Shown: positions 17,508 through 27,337, numbered from the stretch's first letter. The stretch: DNA of 64,000 bases from Paenibacillus chibensis (GCF_004001045.1 NZ_BIMK01000018.1:62001-126000); one strand, 5' to 3'. Notes: generated from the letters alone by a model not told the origin. Program-made: numbers and translations.

Positions 17508-17527
17508 TTGTGCAACATTTTGCACAA
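17508..17527. promoter_or_regulatory. Perfect inverted repeat upstream of the four-repeat secreted protein
   Basis: TTGTGCA-ACATTT-TGCACAA has perfect 7-bp arms in the 275-bp gap between two divergent genes, 109 bp before the start at 17636. Position and symmetry suit an operator; no regulator for it is encoded nearby. Confidence 0.45.
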
Positions 17528-17635
17528 CCCTCCCGTCTAGAACCGTGAAAGGCATGCAACATTTAACATTTGACTTACTGCCTTTGAAGTGCCTAACCAT
17601 TCTTACAAGCATAAAGCATACAGGAGGAATGACTG

Positions 17636-18886
17636 ATGAACAAAATGTATAAAGTATTAGCTACGGCATCTCTGATGGCGATGGCAGCCATGCCGCTGGC
17701 CGCAAATGCACAGGAGGTTCCGCCAATGACCACGTCCAACGGACAAGGCGTAATTCTAAATCAAGCGAAAGTGGTTCCTGGAACCATGGGACAAATTACG
17801 GATTTCGTTAACGACCATACAGGCAAATTCATTACGGTGACAGGCCGCGGACTCGCTCCGACGGATCAAAGCCAGATCGTCCTGAACATTTCCAAGGATA
17901 CGAAAATCGTCGATGCCAAAGGAAAGACCGTGCCACTGAAAACAATCATGGATGAGAAAAAGGTGGTCAAAGCCTTTTACAGCCCGAACATTACGAAAAG
18001 CCTGCCGGCACGCGGTAACGCATTGACGCTGGTCGTCCAGGATCAGAGCTTTACCGCCATCGACGGCACCGTTTCCGAAGTACGGGACGGCAGCATCCTC
18101 GTGAAAGGCAAAGACCTGTATAACGGCAACGAAGACACGATCGTTCTGCATTTTGCCGACAAAGCCACGATCCTCGATCAGGACGGCAAAGCCATTCAGG
18201 CAAGCGACATTAAGGAAGGCATGAGCGTGAAGGCATTCTACGGCCCTGCCGTCGCGATGAGCCTGCCGCCGCAATCGACGACGAATTACGTTCGCGTGGA
18301 TACCGCCGGATCGGAAACGGGCGAAGGCGAAACCGGACAGGAATTTACTGCCGGCACGGACGGCGTCATTACGAGCACAGAGGGCGGGAAATTCACGCTG
18401 ATCGGGCAGCCGCATGAAAAAGGCGGCGTCAATTATGTCATCCTGACCGTGGACGAGCAGACGCAAATCGTCGACGAAAACGGCAAAGCCCTGACCAAGG
18501 ATGCGCTGAAGGAAGGCATTCATGCCGACGCGACCTACAGCAACGTGATGACCATGATCTATCCGGCCCGCACGCATGCAAGCAAACTCGTGGTGAAACA
18601 AGGCGAATCCGTCAAAATCGAAGGAACGATCGCACCTTCGGACAGCAGCTCGAAAGATCAAGTCTATGTCAATGTAGGCTCCGATGATTCCAAAACCAAC
18701 GATGTGATTCTGAACATCTCCAAGGACACGCAGATCATTGACGACCTGGGCGGCGAAGGGGCTCTGCGCGCCGGCACGAAAATCATCGCTTTCCATTCTC
18801 CGATCATGACCCGCTCGCTCCCTGGCATCACGAATGCCGAAGTGGTCATTGTCACTTCCATTGAGAATGCCGTACAACCTCGATAA
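17636..18886 (+). CDS. Secreted protein with four tandem about 80-residue repeats, unknown function
   Basis: This 416-residue protein has a signal peptide (about 1-25, ending ANA). After a short linker come four divergent repeats: about 52-135, 144-222, 243-321 and 330-407. Each begins with a G-x-I/V-x-E/D strand, continues with a VLNISKDTKIVD-like segment (seen as VLHFADKATILD, VILTVDEQTQIVD and VILNISKDTQIID), and closes with VKAFYSPNITKSLPA or a variant. The pattern suggests four small beta domains. No catalytic motif, Cys or wall anchor is visible. The ribosome binding site AGGAGGAATGACTG precedes the ATG. It is monocistronic with a strong terminator. A protease-inhibitor-like or wall-associated role is possible but unsupported. 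Confidence 0.85.
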   Translation: MNKMYKVLATASLMAMAAMPLAANAQEVPPMTTSNGQGVILNQAKVVPGTMGQITDFVNDHTGKFITVTGRGLAPTDQSQIVLNISKDTKIVDAKGKTVPLKTIMDEKKVVKAFYSPNITKSLPARGNALTLVVQDQSFTAIDGTVSEVRDGSILVKGKDLYNGNEDTIVLHFADKATILDQDGKAIQASDIKEGMSVKAFYGPAVAMSLPPQSTTNYVRVDTAGSETGEGETGQEFTAGTDGVITSTEGGKFTLIGQPHEKGGVNYVILTVDEQTQIVDENGKALTKDALKEGIHADATYSNVMTMIYPARTHASKLVVKQGESVKIEGTIAPSDSSSKDQVYVNVGSDDSKTNDVILNISKDTQIIDDLGGEGALRAGTKIIAFHSPIMTRSLPGITNAEVVIVTSIENAVQPR

Positions 18887-18928
18887 GCGAAGCGTTCCCG
18901 TTCGCCCACAGTATTGAAATTGAAACAC

Positions 18929-18973
18929 AGCAACCCGGCCGATCCGCATGGATCGCCGGGTTGCTTCTTTTTT
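18929..18973 (+). terminator. Terminator after the four-repeat protein
   Basis: AGCAACCCGGC pairs with GCCGGGTTGCT, with an inner GATCC/GGATC helix, followed by TCTTTTTT. On the other side it faces the solute-binding protein gene, so it separates convergent units. Confidence 0.93.
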
Positions 18974-19005
18974 CGGATGATTATTTGAACCCTGGGTTTA
19001 TCCTC

Positions 19006-20568
19006 TTATTTGTTCTCCAGCTTCGCCTGCTCTACTCGCGCTTGCGCCGCTGCATAGGTGTCGATCAGCTTCTGCACGCCGAGGCCGTTGATTTCCTCCA
19101 CGTATTTCTCCCACTCGTTCAGGCTTCTCGTACCCAGGACAAACTTGGAGAAGTTCTCTTCCCTGTATTTTTTCACGGCTTGCCCCGTCACCGACAGCAC
19201 TTCATTCTCCGCATCCGTAAAGGCAGGCTTCGGCTGCATGGCAGGCGGATCGTATTTGGCCGCTTCCTCGTAAGCCTTCTTCAGATCAGGCGAGAATAGC
19301 GACAAATGGGCATTGTAATCGATCCATGTATACGTGCCGCTTGTCTGCAGACCGGTCTGCTTCCGCATCTCCGTCACGTCCGTGTATTCGGGCTTGAACT
19401 TCTTCTGCCCGTTCTCTTCGGTGTACGTCTCGCCTTCCTTGCCCCAGCTGCTCAAGGTCCGCCCTTCCTCGCTGTAGAAAAAGTCCATGTACTTCATCAC
19501 GTCATCCTTGTGCTTGGAGGTTGAAGCAACCGTCAAGCCGCCTTCCAAATAGTGAAAATACGGGTTCTGCGGCTTCATGCCGTCGAGTCCGGCAGGAGGA
19601 GCCATGAACTGCAGGCTGTATTCCGGGTTATCCTTTTGCATCGCATTATTGAAAAAGTCCACGCGACTGATATAGTCGATCGTAATGAACGATTGTCCGG
19701 TAGACATTACGTCCTGCCACTGCTTGGTCTGGATTGACAGGAAATCCGGCGGTATGAGCCCTTCCTGGTAGAAGGTATGCCACATGGAAACCATCGCTTT
19801 GTAGCTGTCCTCCGTCGGCCCGAATTTCCATTTCTTTTCATCAAAATTATAGTACACGTCGCTGCCGCTGCCGAAATTGGTTGTCAGGTTCGCCATCATT
19901 TCATCCGGAATCTGGCCGAAGCGCATGGAGAGCGGATAGCTGTCCGGATACAGCTGCTTCAGCTTTTTGAGCACCTGATGCAGCTCCTCGTAGGTTTTCG
20001 GTGCAGCAAGGCCGTTTTTCTTGAAAATATCCTCGCGGTAGAGCCAGATCATACGATTTGTTTCCCCGAAGCCCTGGTTCGGGAACATATACATTTTGCC
20101 GTCCGCAGAGAGCGCCGCTTTGGCCTCTTCCGGATACTTCTCCATCCACGCCTTCAGATTCGGCATCTGGTCCACATGGTCAAGGATGTTCTCCAAGGCC
20201 CCTTGATCCCCGTATTTGTTGGAGTCGCGGCGGCTCGACATGTACAAGAGATCGGGCAAATTGCCGGAGGCCATGACCAGATTGAGCGTATCGCTAAGCT
20301 TGCCGGACGGCGTCTCCACATTCAGTGACACCCCTGTCTTATCCTTGATCCAGCTCCAGATCGGCCACTGCTTGCTGTATGGAAACGTGGCGTTGTTATC
20401 CAGCAGCGCGGTCAAAGTCACCTCCGATGGCGTCTTGGTGCCGGTCTCGGCATCGCCCTGTGGCGGCGTCGAAGCCGCCGGTTTATCCGTGCCCGCGGAG
20501 CAGCCCGCTACCGCAAACGCGAGCAGCAGCACCGCCAAGAGCTTGGGATAGGATCGTTTCTTTCCCAT
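19006..20568 (-). CDS. Carbohydrate ABC transporter substrate-binding lipoprotein
   Basis: This 520-residue extracellular lipoprotein of the LplA-like family 1 type has the signal MGKKRSYPKLLAVLLLAFAV and lipobox VAGCS, giving a lipidated Cys near residue 22. It continues with a Ser/Thr/Pro-rich spacer and a large two-lobed binding domain. ATG at 20568 follows AAAGGGGGATGCAAGT and is preferred to an upstream in-frame start at 20646, which would bury the signal peptide. It is the third gene of an operon with two permeases (22566 to 20711); no ATPase is encoded, so a shared MsmX-type ATPase is expected. The ligand is probably an oligosaccharide, possibly polysaccharide-derived. Confidence 0.9.
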   Translation of the reverse strand: MGKKRSYPKLLAVLLLAFAVAGCSAGTDKPAASTPPQGDAETGTKTPSEVTLTALLDNNATFPYSKQWPIWSWIKDKTGVSLNVETPSGKLSDTLNLVMASGNLPDLLYMSSRRDSNKYGDQGALENILDHVDQMPNLKAWMEKYPEEAKAALSADGKMYMFPNQGFGETNRMIWLYREDIFKKNGLAAPKTYEELHQVLKKLKQLYPDSYPLSMRFGQIPDEMMANLTTNFGSGSDVYYNFDEKKWKFGPTEDSYKAMVSMWHTFYQEGLIPPDFLSIQTKQWQDVMSTGQSFITIDYISRVDFFNNAMQKDNPEYSLQFMAPPAGLDGMKPQNPYFHYLEGGLTVASTSKHKDDVMKYMDFFYSEEGRTLSSWGKEGETYTEENGQKKFKPEYTDVTEMRKQTGLQTSGTYTWIDYNAHLSLFSPDLKKAYEEAAKYDPPAMQPKPAFTDAENEVLSVTGQAVKKYREENFSKFVLGTRSLNEWEKYVEEINGLGVQKLIDTYAAAQARVEQAKLENK

Positions 20569-20710
20569 ACTTGCATCCCCCTTTGATTTCCTGATTCCAT
20601 TCCAAACGAATGATGCGCGTGCCTCCGGATTCCGCTGCGATGGCAAATGTTCTTAGGCGTGCTCTGATCCTTCATTGGCAACACTGTGGATTCTTGCGTC
20701 TCCCTAACCC

Positions 20711-21595
20711 CTAACCCTTCACCGCACCGATCATGGACCCTTTGACGAAGTATTTTTGCACGAAAGGATACAGGATCAGGATCGGCAGCGTCGATACCAT
20801 GATCGTCGCGTACTTCAATGAATCCTCCACGACCAGATTATCCCCGCCGATCTGCGTCACCTGTCCGGAGCTGACGCTGCCGGCAAGCACCAGATTGCGC
20901 AGCAGCACCTGCAGCGGGAACAGCTCCTGGCTCCGCAAATAGAGAAGCGGATACAGGAAATTATTCCAGATCCCGACCGCATAAAAAAGTGAGATCGTCG
21001 CAAACACGGGCTTAGACAGCGGCACGATGATCCGGAAAAAGATCCCGATATCGTTCAGTCCGTCCATCCGCCCCGATTCCTCCAGCTCTTTGGGGATTCC
21101 GCTGAAAAAGGTGCGCATCAGGATGAGGTTCCAGGTGCTGACCGCGCCCGGAAGCACCATGCCCCAAATCGTATCCACCAGTCCGAGCGAACGCACGACC
21201 AGAAACGTCGGGATCATCCCCCCGCCGAAAAACATCGTGAATACGATAAGCAGCGTAAATCCTTTATGGAACATCATGTCTTTGCGGGACAGGGCGTACG
21301 CTCCCATGGAGGTGATCAGCATGGCAATGGCCGTGCCGAGCACCGTATACAGGATGGTGTTCCGGTAAGAAGTCCAGATTTGCGGGTCGCCGAGAACGAG
21401 CTCATACATCCGCAGGTTGAAGCCCTTCGGCCACAGCGTGACCTCCCCCTTCATGACGTACACGTCTCTGCTCAGCGATACCGCGAGCATATATACGAAC
21501 GGATACAGCATAACGGCGGCAATCAGCAGCATGATCAGCGTGTTGATGACGGTGAACAGGCTGATCCTTCTCCGCATGCGCCCGGTGGTCACCAT
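20711..21595 (-). CDS. Carbohydrate ABC transporter permease (LplC/YtcP-like)
   Basis: This 294-residue binding-protein-dependent permease has six predicted transmembrane helices. The EAA loop, here KELEESGRMDGLNDIGIFFR with IIVPLSKP, contacts the ATPase. It contains MLYPFVYMLAVSLSRD near the N-terminus and LNLILMRTFFSGIP-like sequence typical of the subfamily. AGGAGGAACGAGCCT precedes the ATG at 21595, which overlaps the end of the upstream permease gene by seven bases, so translation is probably coupled. It pairs with the 325-residue permease to form the channel. Confidence 0.92.
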   Translation of the reverse strand: MVTTGRMRRRISLFTVINTLIMLLIAAVMLYPFVYMLAVSLSRDVYVMKGEVTLWPKGFNLRMYELVLGDPQIWTSYRNTILYTVLGTAIAMLITSMGAYALSRKDMMFHKGFTLLIVFTMFFGGGMIPTFLVVRSLGLVDTIWGMVLPGAVSTWNLILMRTFFSGIPKELEESGRMDGLNDIGIFFRIIVPLSKPVFATISLFYAVGIWNNFLYPLLYLRSQELFPLQVLLRNLVLAGSVSSGQVTQIGGDNLVVEDSLKYATIMVSTLPILILYPFVQKYFVKGSMIGAVKG

Positions 21596-22566
21596 AGGCT
21601 CGTTCCTCCTAACCGCCTGCTGAGCGTATTGGCCGAAAATATAAATATAAAGCTGATGACTCCCATAAACAGATCGATGGCAGACGCGTAGCTGAAATTC
21701 CCCTGCTCCATACCGACCCGGTACACATAGGTACTGATGATATCAGCCGTACTGTACACGGCCGGATTGTACATCAGGAATACCTTTTCGAAGCCGATCT
21801 CCAGTACCTTGCCGATGTCGAGAATCAGAATGATCATGATCGTCGGCGCGATGCCGGGCAGCGTCACATGCCACAGCTTCCTCCATCTTCCGGCTCCGTC
21901 GATGCCAGCGGCTTCGTACAGCTGCGGATCTACCGCGGTCAATGCCGCCAGGAAAATGATCGTCTCCCAGCCGATGTGCTGCCATATTTCCGAAAGGACG
22001 TAGATCGGCCGAAACAGCCCCGGTTCCATCATGAAATTGACGGGCTTACCCCCGAGCGAGGTAATCAGCTGGTTAATGATTCCTCCGGTCGGTGACAAAA
22101 ACATGATGACCATGCTGGCAACGATGACGTTGGAAATAAAATGCGGCAGGTAGCTGAAGGTCTGCACCCACCGTTTAAATACGGCGTTCCGGACCTCGTT
22201 CATAAGCAGGGCGAGAATAATCGGTGCCGGAAAACCAAACAGCAGCTTGTAAAAGCCAAGCAAAAACGTGTTTCGCATTAATACCCAGAAATCCGGATTG
22301 CCGAAAAACATGCGGTAGTACTTCAAGCCGACCCAGTCGCTCGCCCAGATTCCCTTGAACACATTATAGTTCTTGAACGTGATGACCAGTCCGAACATCG
22401 GGGCGTATTTAAAAATCAAATAGTACAGCAGGCAGGGCAGAAACAGCAGCCACAAATATTTGCTCCGCCGAAAAGCCCGCGCCATCGGACCGGTGCCAAG
22501 CCTGGCCCGCCGCGGCGCTGCCTTGATCCCCCCGGCGCCCGCAATACCCGTATCCGCCGGTTTCAT
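21589..22566 (-). CDS. Carbohydrate ABC transporter permease (LplB-like)
   Basis: This 325-residue inner-membrane permease has about six transmembrane helices. The motif after helix 1, YLIFKYAPMFGLVITFKNYN, is characteristic of LplB proteins. The EAA loop reads YEAAGIDGAGRWRKLWH with VTLPGIAP. GGGAGGTGCGGAAGTGAA precedes the ATG at 22566. It is the first gene of the operon, divergent from an AraC-type sensor-regulator at 22824, which is the usual partner and probable activator. The intergenic region 22567-22823 carries both promoters. Confidence 0.92.
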   Translation of the reverse strand: MKPADTGIAGAGGIKAAPRRARLGTGPMARAFRRSKYLWLLFLPCLLYYLIFKYAPMFGLVITFKNYNVFKGIWASDWVGLKYYRMFFGNPDFWVLMRNTFLLGFYKLLFGFPAPIILALLMNEVRNAVFKRWVQTFSYLPHFISNVIVASMVIMFLSPTGGIINQLITSLGGKPVNFMMEPGLFRPIYVLSEIWQHIGWETIIFLAALTAVDPQLYEAAGIDGAGRWRKLWHVTLPGIAPTIMIILILDIGKVLEIGFEKVFLMYNPAVYSTADIISTYVYRVGMEQGNFSYASAIDLFMGVISFIFIFSANTLSRRLGGTSLW

Positions 22567-22823
22567 TTCACTTCCGCACCTCCCTTGTCGTTCATGGATG
22601 GCCTTACCTGTACCGACAGCATACCGGATCGAACCTCAGAAAATAAATCGGCATGTTTGCGGCGCCATCCCCTATTTTCCGGGTGAGTGGAAAGGTTGTA
22701 GAGAATCCTGAAAAGGTGAATATTGTGTGAACGCGAAAATAAACCTTATGATATAGTCACTCTGAGGCTAGGTGCTGCTGCCCATCGATAACCGACCTAC
22801 AGGATATGGAGGTGTCAACCCGA

Positions 22824-25091
22824 ATGTCGATCATGTTGAAGGGGAAGCTCGGATTTCACACGCTGTTCACCAAGCTTCTTTCCGGTTTTCTCGCCGTCAT
22901 CCTGCTGCTTGCCGCCTTTAACCTCGTTTCCTTCTTCTATTTGAAGCAGCAGATCCATAACGAAATCGTCAAGTATAACGAACTGGGCATGAATCATGCC
23001 GCGCGGGGCTACGAAAACCAGTTCCGGCTGACCCGGGAGATGGTGCTCGGCCTGAATCAGGATCCGCTGTGGACGACATACGTCAACCAGCTGCGGCAGG
23101 TGAAGGACAATCAGGCGTACGGCTACGTGAACGATGTAATTAAAGAGATGAAAAGACTCTATACCAACCCGTTTCTAGGCATGGACAATTTAATGATTTA
23201 TTTTCAGAAGGATGCCTACGTCGTCGAGAAGGACGGGACAAGCGGCGCAAAATCAATGTTCGGCACTTACTACAGCAGTCCGTCTTATCCGCTGGCGTTC
23301 TGGGATGAGCAGTTTACCGAGGCCTATGCCTTTCATGTCTTCCCGGCAGCGGAGTTCAGCGAGAAAACGCTCGGATCAACGCGTTCCAAAGGCATGCTCC
23401 TGCCTGTCGTGATCAAAATGATGCCTTACAAGGATATGTACCTGATCGCCATGCTGGACACGGAACGCTTGGCCCGCGACCTGCAGTCCGCGATGAACGG
23501 AGATTTCTACATTCTGGATGGAGCCGGGCATCCGCTCTATGCGCCCGCATCAGCAGCGGATGACGCTTCCCTGCCTGCGTTTGCATCGCTCGATGACCGG
23601 CATTCGTTCGTGCAAACCGGAGACTTTTATTATTTTTACAAAAAAGGGCCGGAGACGGGCTTCACGTATGTCAGCAAAGTTCCGGTTCAGAGCATTTCTG
23701 CACAGCTTCTGAGTTTGAACCTCGTCCTGCTTTCGCTCCTCGGTATCGTAGGCTTGCTGGTCGTTCTGACTTACGTGTTCAGCCGCCGTGTCCATCGTCC
23801 GATCCGGCTGATGGTCGATTCCCTCCGGAAAGACGAACCCGAGCCTGCGGCCGGGCCTGTCCGGGAAATCGAGCTGATCAGCCGGAGAGTGCAGCATATG
23901 CGCTCTTCCCACCAGCGAATTTCGCATGATTTGGCCCGCAAGAACTCCATGCTTCGCCATTACGCTTACTCGAACCGGCTCAAAAACATCCATATGAACC
24001 TCAGCGAGCTCCGGGAGCTGGCCGATGCCAGCAAGCCTTATGTCATGATCGCCTATCAAATCCTATTCAAGGAGAGCCATGCGCATGATCATATGGAACC
24101 GGGAAAGGGGAGCTACTATCTGCGGGAGTATATCGATCTGGTCTGGCAGCAGGTTTACCCGGAATCGGTGACGATTCAGACCGAGCCGCAGCAGGTGCTG
24201 TCGATCGTGTTCCTGCCGGATGAATCCGCCGAGACCGCTTCCCGGCTCCACCATCTGCTGGACGTGTTCAGCGCGGATCAGGACTCTTATCTCGTGACGA
24301 TGGCCAGCAGTCCGGTTCAGCCGGCGGGTACGCCTTTTACGGGCACGTATGCCAAGGTGAACGGAATGCTGAATCAGCGCAGGCTCCTCGATCAGACCCA
24401 GTGGATCCAGCAGGAAGACGGGGGCCGCGGCCGGGAGACGCGCTGCTTCAAGGCGCAGTGGGAACAGGAATTCCACAACCGGCTGCTGAGCGGGAACGAA
24501 GAGAGCATGGAGGAATGGATTCTAAAAAGCCTCGGCGCGCTTGCAAAAAGGCAGTCGACAGCCCTCGAATACCGTCAATTCGCCAAGGATGTGGCCGACG
24601 AGCTCGACAAGCTGCTGCGCACCCTCCACCTCTCCGCCGCATATCACGCCGAAGCGGTGCCGCAGCTGGATCAGACCCGGGATTTCTTCAGCGCAGACCA
24701 ATACGAAGCCTGGTACCGCGAGCTGCTGAACCCGGCGCTGCAGCTGATCCGGCGCAAGACGGAAAACCATGACCCGATCACTTCGTTTGTCATGACGTAC
24801 ATCCATGATCATCTGGAGGAGGACATCAATCTCGATATGATGGCCGACAAGCTGAACATTACTTCCGGATATTTGTCCACCTATTTCAAGGAAAAGACCG
24901 GCCAAAATTTCAGCGATTATCTGAACGATCTGCGCATCCGCACAGCCAAGGATCTGCTGCAAAATCTGGACCTTCGCATTCAGGACGTCGCCGTCCGGGT
25001 CGGCTACATGAACGTCAACTCCTTCATTCGCATGTTCAAGCGCCACGCGGGCATGACGCCGGGCGAATTCCGGAAGAAGTATGCCTCCTAG
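22824..25091 (+). CDS. Membrane-bound AraC-family sensor-regulator
   Basis: This 755-residue protein has a transmembrane helix at about 10-35, a large extracellular sensor domain (about 36-290), a second helix with LLSLLGIVGLLVVLTYVFS, and a cytoplasmic region. A C-terminal AraC DNA-binding domain follows (about 650-752). The two helix-turn-helix units are seen in LDMMADKLNITSGYLSTYF and IQDVAVRVGYMNVNSFIRMF with MTPGEFRKKY. The layout matches YesS-like regulators of Paenibacillus that sense a glycan outside and activate a neighbouring ABC transporter. ATG at 22824 is chosen because GGAGGTG lies nine bases upstream; an ATG at 22806 overlaps that site. It is divergent from the sugar transporter operon. 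Confidence 0.92.
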   Translation: MSIMLKGKLGFHTLFTKLLSGFLAVILLLAAFNLVSFFYLKQQIHNEIVKYNELGMNHAARGYENQFRLTREMVLGLNQDPLWTTYVNQLRQVKDNQAYGYVNDVIKEMKRLYTNPFLGMDNLMIYFQKDAYVVEKDGTSGAKSMFGTYYSSPSYPLAFWDEQFTEAYAFHVFPAAEFSEKTLGSTRSKGMLLPVVIKMMPYKDMYLIAMLDTERLARDLQSAMNGDFYILDGAGHPLYAPASAADDASLPAFASLDDRHSFVQTGDFYYFYKKGPETGFTYVSKVPVQSISAQLLSLNLVLLSLLGIVGLLVVLTYVFSRRVHRPIRLMVDSLRKDEPEPAAGPVREIELISRRVQHMRSSHQRISHDLARKNSMLRHYAYSNRLKNIHMNLSELRELADASKPYVMIAYQILFKESHAHDHMEPGKGSYYLREYIDLVWQQVYPESVTIQTEPQQVLSIVFLPDESAETASRLHHLLDVFSADQDSYLVTMASSPVQPAGTPFTGTYAKVNGMLNQRRLLDQTQWIQQEDGGRGRETRCFKAQWEQEFHNRLLSGNEESMEEWILKSLGALAKRQSTALEYRQFAKDVADELDKLLRTLHLSAAYHAEAVPQLDQTRDFFSADQYEAWYRELLNPALQLIRRKTENHDPITSFVMTYIHDHLEEDINLDMMADKLNITSGYLSTYFKEKTGQNFSDYLNDLRIRTAKDLLQNLDLRIQDVAVRVGYMNVNSFIRMFKRHAGMTPGEFRKKYAS

Positions 25092-25205
25092 GGCCGCGTG
25101 CCGGCCTGGAGGGGCGAGTAAAAGACATGACTCTCCGGAAATAGCGGCTTTTAAGCGATTTACTGAATGGTTTTTGTTGCATACCGGACAGCAATGCCAG
25201 TAAGT

Positions 25206-25253
25206 AAACGGGACTGCCCCGGCCGCGTGCGGCTGGAAAAGGCAGTCCCGTTT
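25206..25253. terminator. Bidirectional terminator between AraC regulator and nagA
   Basis: AAACGGGACTGCC pairs with GGCAGTCCCGTTT across 22 nt, in the gap between convergent genes. Confidence 0.88.
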
Positions 25254-25267
25254 GATTTCATGAGCGT

Positions 25268-26521
25268 TCATGAGCGGCTTCCTCCGCCGTTCGCGGAGCG
25301 AGCATACTTTCTGTGCCCATGCTTGTAGGTCTCTTGAATCAAAATCCGGCCCTCCTCATACGTGAAAAGGATCACGTCCGCCGGGGCTCCCGGCGCAAGC
25401 CCGGCCCGGGTCGGCAGCTTCATCAGCCGCGAAGGCCCGGTCGAAGCCATGTCCCAGGCTTCGCCGAGGGCGCATATGCCTGCTGAAGCCATATGCGCGA
25501 CCCCGCGGGCAAGCGGCAGAGCCGAGCCTGCCAGCAAAGCCGGCTGCTCGGCAAGCTGCAGCCGCCCCTCTTCCGTCAGCGTCACCCGTCCCCCGACGGG
25601 CGTGACGTACGGCCCCGGCGGCATGCCGCCCAGGCTGACTGCGTCGCTGACGAGGATCAACCGGTCGCCCTTCGCCTTACGGGCGACCTTCAGGAAAGCG
25701 TCCGGCAGGTGGAAGCCGTCGGCGATGACACTGGCCCACAGCCGCTCATCCGCAAGCTGATCCCAGATGTAATGGGGATGACGCGGCAGCACCGGGTGGG
25801 CGCCGTTGCCCAGATGCGTGGACAGGCACGCGCCGGCAGCCGCAGCTTCCTCGATGCGGCTGCCTGAGGCGGCCGTATGGCCGATGGCGGCCACGACGCC
25901 TTGCTGCGCGCAGCGGGCGATGAAGCCTTCGGCCTCCGGCCATTCCGGCGACAACGTCACGATCCGGATGCGTCCGCCCGCCGCCCGCTGCCACGCTTCG
26001 AAGGCTTCGATGTCCGGCGCCCTCACGTACGCCCGGTCATGGGCGCCGCGCGGGCCATCCTCCGGCGAGATGAACGGCCCTTCCAGGTGGATGCCGGCGA
26101 TGCTGTGCGGCGCCATCGGGCCGTACGCCCGCTCCAGCCGGCAGCACGCCCTATGGATCACGTCAACTGCGTGCGCGAGGGACGCGTCGCTGCCCGTGAT
26201 CACCGTCGGATAAAATGTAGTGACGCCTTCGGCCCACAGCCGCTCCATCAGAGCGATCGCGTCCTCCTCCGTCACCTCGGGCGCATTCATGTCGATGCCG
26301 CCATAGCCGTTGATCTGCAAATCCACGAGACCGGGAGCGATCCAGGGTAGCCCCCCGCCTTCGTTCCCGCTGGCCTCATCTGTCTCGTCATCCGGTGCGG
26401 CGCCGATCGGTTTGCATTCGGCTATGACGCTTCCCGATATGCCAAGTTCGATCACTTCGCCTGTGCGGTAATGCCTCCCCTTGAGGGAAAAGGCCGCCCC
26501 AGGAGCGTCATCCGTATCCAT
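25268..26521 (-). CDS. nagA: N-acetylglucosamine-6-phosphate deacetylase
   Basis: This 417-residue amidohydrolase-fold enzyme should convert GlcNAc-6-phosphate to glucosamine-6-phosphate and acetate. Visible motifs are VDLQINGYGGIDMN, the metal-site HLEGPFISPEDGPRGAHD, AIGHTAASGSRIEEA, THLGNGAHPV and VSDAVSLGGMPPG carrying the catalytic Asp. The Asn-Gly replacement in THLGNGA differs from the usual THLFNAM. AAAGGAGGATGTGTT precedes the ATG. It is the last gene of a five-gene minus-strand operon with a NagB-like deaminase. Substrate could be a related amino sugar, given the neighbouring oxidoreductases. Confidence 0.9.
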   Translation of the reverse strand: MDTDDAPGAAFSLKGRHYRTGEVIELGISGSVIAECKPIGAAPDDETDEASGNEGGGLPWIAPGLVDLQINGYGGIDMNAPEVTEEDAIALMERLWAEGVTTFYPTVITGSDASLAHAVDVIHRACCRLERAYGPMAPHSIAGIHLEGPFISPEDGPRGAHDRAYVRAPDIEAFEAWQRAAGGRIRIVTLSPEWPEAEGFIARCAQQGVVAAIGHTAASGSRIEEAAAAGACLSTHLGNGAHPVLPRHPHYIWDQLADERLWASVIADGFHLPDAFLKVARKAKGDRLILVSDAVSLGGMPPGPYVTPVGGRVTLTEEGRLQLAEQPALLAGSALPLARGVAHMASAGICALGEAWDMASTGPSRLMKLPTRAGLAPGAPADVILFTYEEGRILIQETYKHGHRKYARSANGGGSRS

Positions 26522-26551
26522 AACACATCCTCCTTTCCAACTGGTCTCCGC

Positions 26552-27337
26552 TTATTCCCTCCGAAATGCCTCCGGACAGGAATCGCGGTCCAGATAGAGG
26601 ACGCTATTCGCATGCGTCCGCAAAATCGAGGCCGGGCAGGCCGTCGATACCGGCCCCTCCAGCGCATCCCGAACGGCATTCCGTTTAGCTGTGCCAGGCA
26701 CCATGCACAGGAGCCGCTCGGCTGATAGCAGCGCCGGCACCGTCAGCGTCAGCGCCTCCCGCGGCACCTGATCAAGCCGGCCGAAGCAGCCGTCGTTCAC
26801 CTGCTGCTGCCGGCAGGCTTCGTCCAGCACGACACTTTTCACCGTGCTGGGGTCCTGAAAGTCCGCTACCGGCGGATCGTTAAAGGCGATATGCCCATTC
26901 TCGCCGATGCCAAGGCAGACCAGATCGAGTGGCGCCTCCTCCAGCAGCGCGGCATAACGCCTGCACTCCTCCCCGGCTTCCGCCGCCGGATCGATCAAAT
27001 GCACCGCACCCGGCTGCACGCGCTGAAACAATCGCGTCATCAGAAAATGGCTGAAGCGCTGAGGCGCATCCGGCTCAAGGCCGATGTATTCATCCATATG
27101 GAACACCGTGACCCGTTTCCAATCAATCCCTTCCGCCTCCGCAAGATGATCCAGGAACTCATTCTGTGACGGCGCGGCCGCGAATACCACCCGTACCGCT
27201 TCCTGCGCTTTCAGCTTTAACCGGATGGCTTCGGCGGCATCCAGTGCCGCCGCCCTTCCCAGGTCGTCGCGGCCGGCGTACTGCCGGACCTGCAGACAGC
27301 CTGCTGTCCATGTCCGCTCAGGCATGGGAATATTCAT
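26552..27337 (-). CDS. nagB: NagB-like glucosamine-6-phosphate deaminase
   Basis: This 261-residue protein is a NagB/6-phosphogluconolactonase superfamily member. It should isomerise and deaminate glucosamine-6-phosphate to fructose-6-phosphate and ammonia. Motifs are VFHMDEYIGL, the catalytic LGIGENGHIAFNDPP and VPGTAKRNAVRDALEGPVST ending in ILRTH. Relative to classical NagB the GIGxDGHIAFNEP core has Glu-Asn and Asp substitutions, so it belongs to a divergent branch. GAAAGGAGAGGGATCGGG precedes the ATG at 27337; a start at 27385 would overlap the neighbouring gene region without benefit. It lies 30 bp upstream of nagA. Substrate assignment follows from this pairing. Confidence 0.87.
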   Translation of the reverse strand: MNIPMPERTWTAGCLQVRQYAGRDDLGRAAALDAAEAIRLKLKAQEAVRVVFAAAPSQNEFLDHLAEAEGIDWKRVTVFHMDEYIGLEPDAPQRFSHFLMTRLFQRVQPGAVHLIDPAAEAGEECRRYAALLEEAPLDLVCLGIGENGHIAFNDPPVADFQDPSTVKSVVLDEACRQQQVNDGCFGRLDQVPREALTLTVPALLSAERLLCMVPGTAKRNAVRDALEGPVSTACPASILRTHANSVLYLDRDSCPEAFRRE

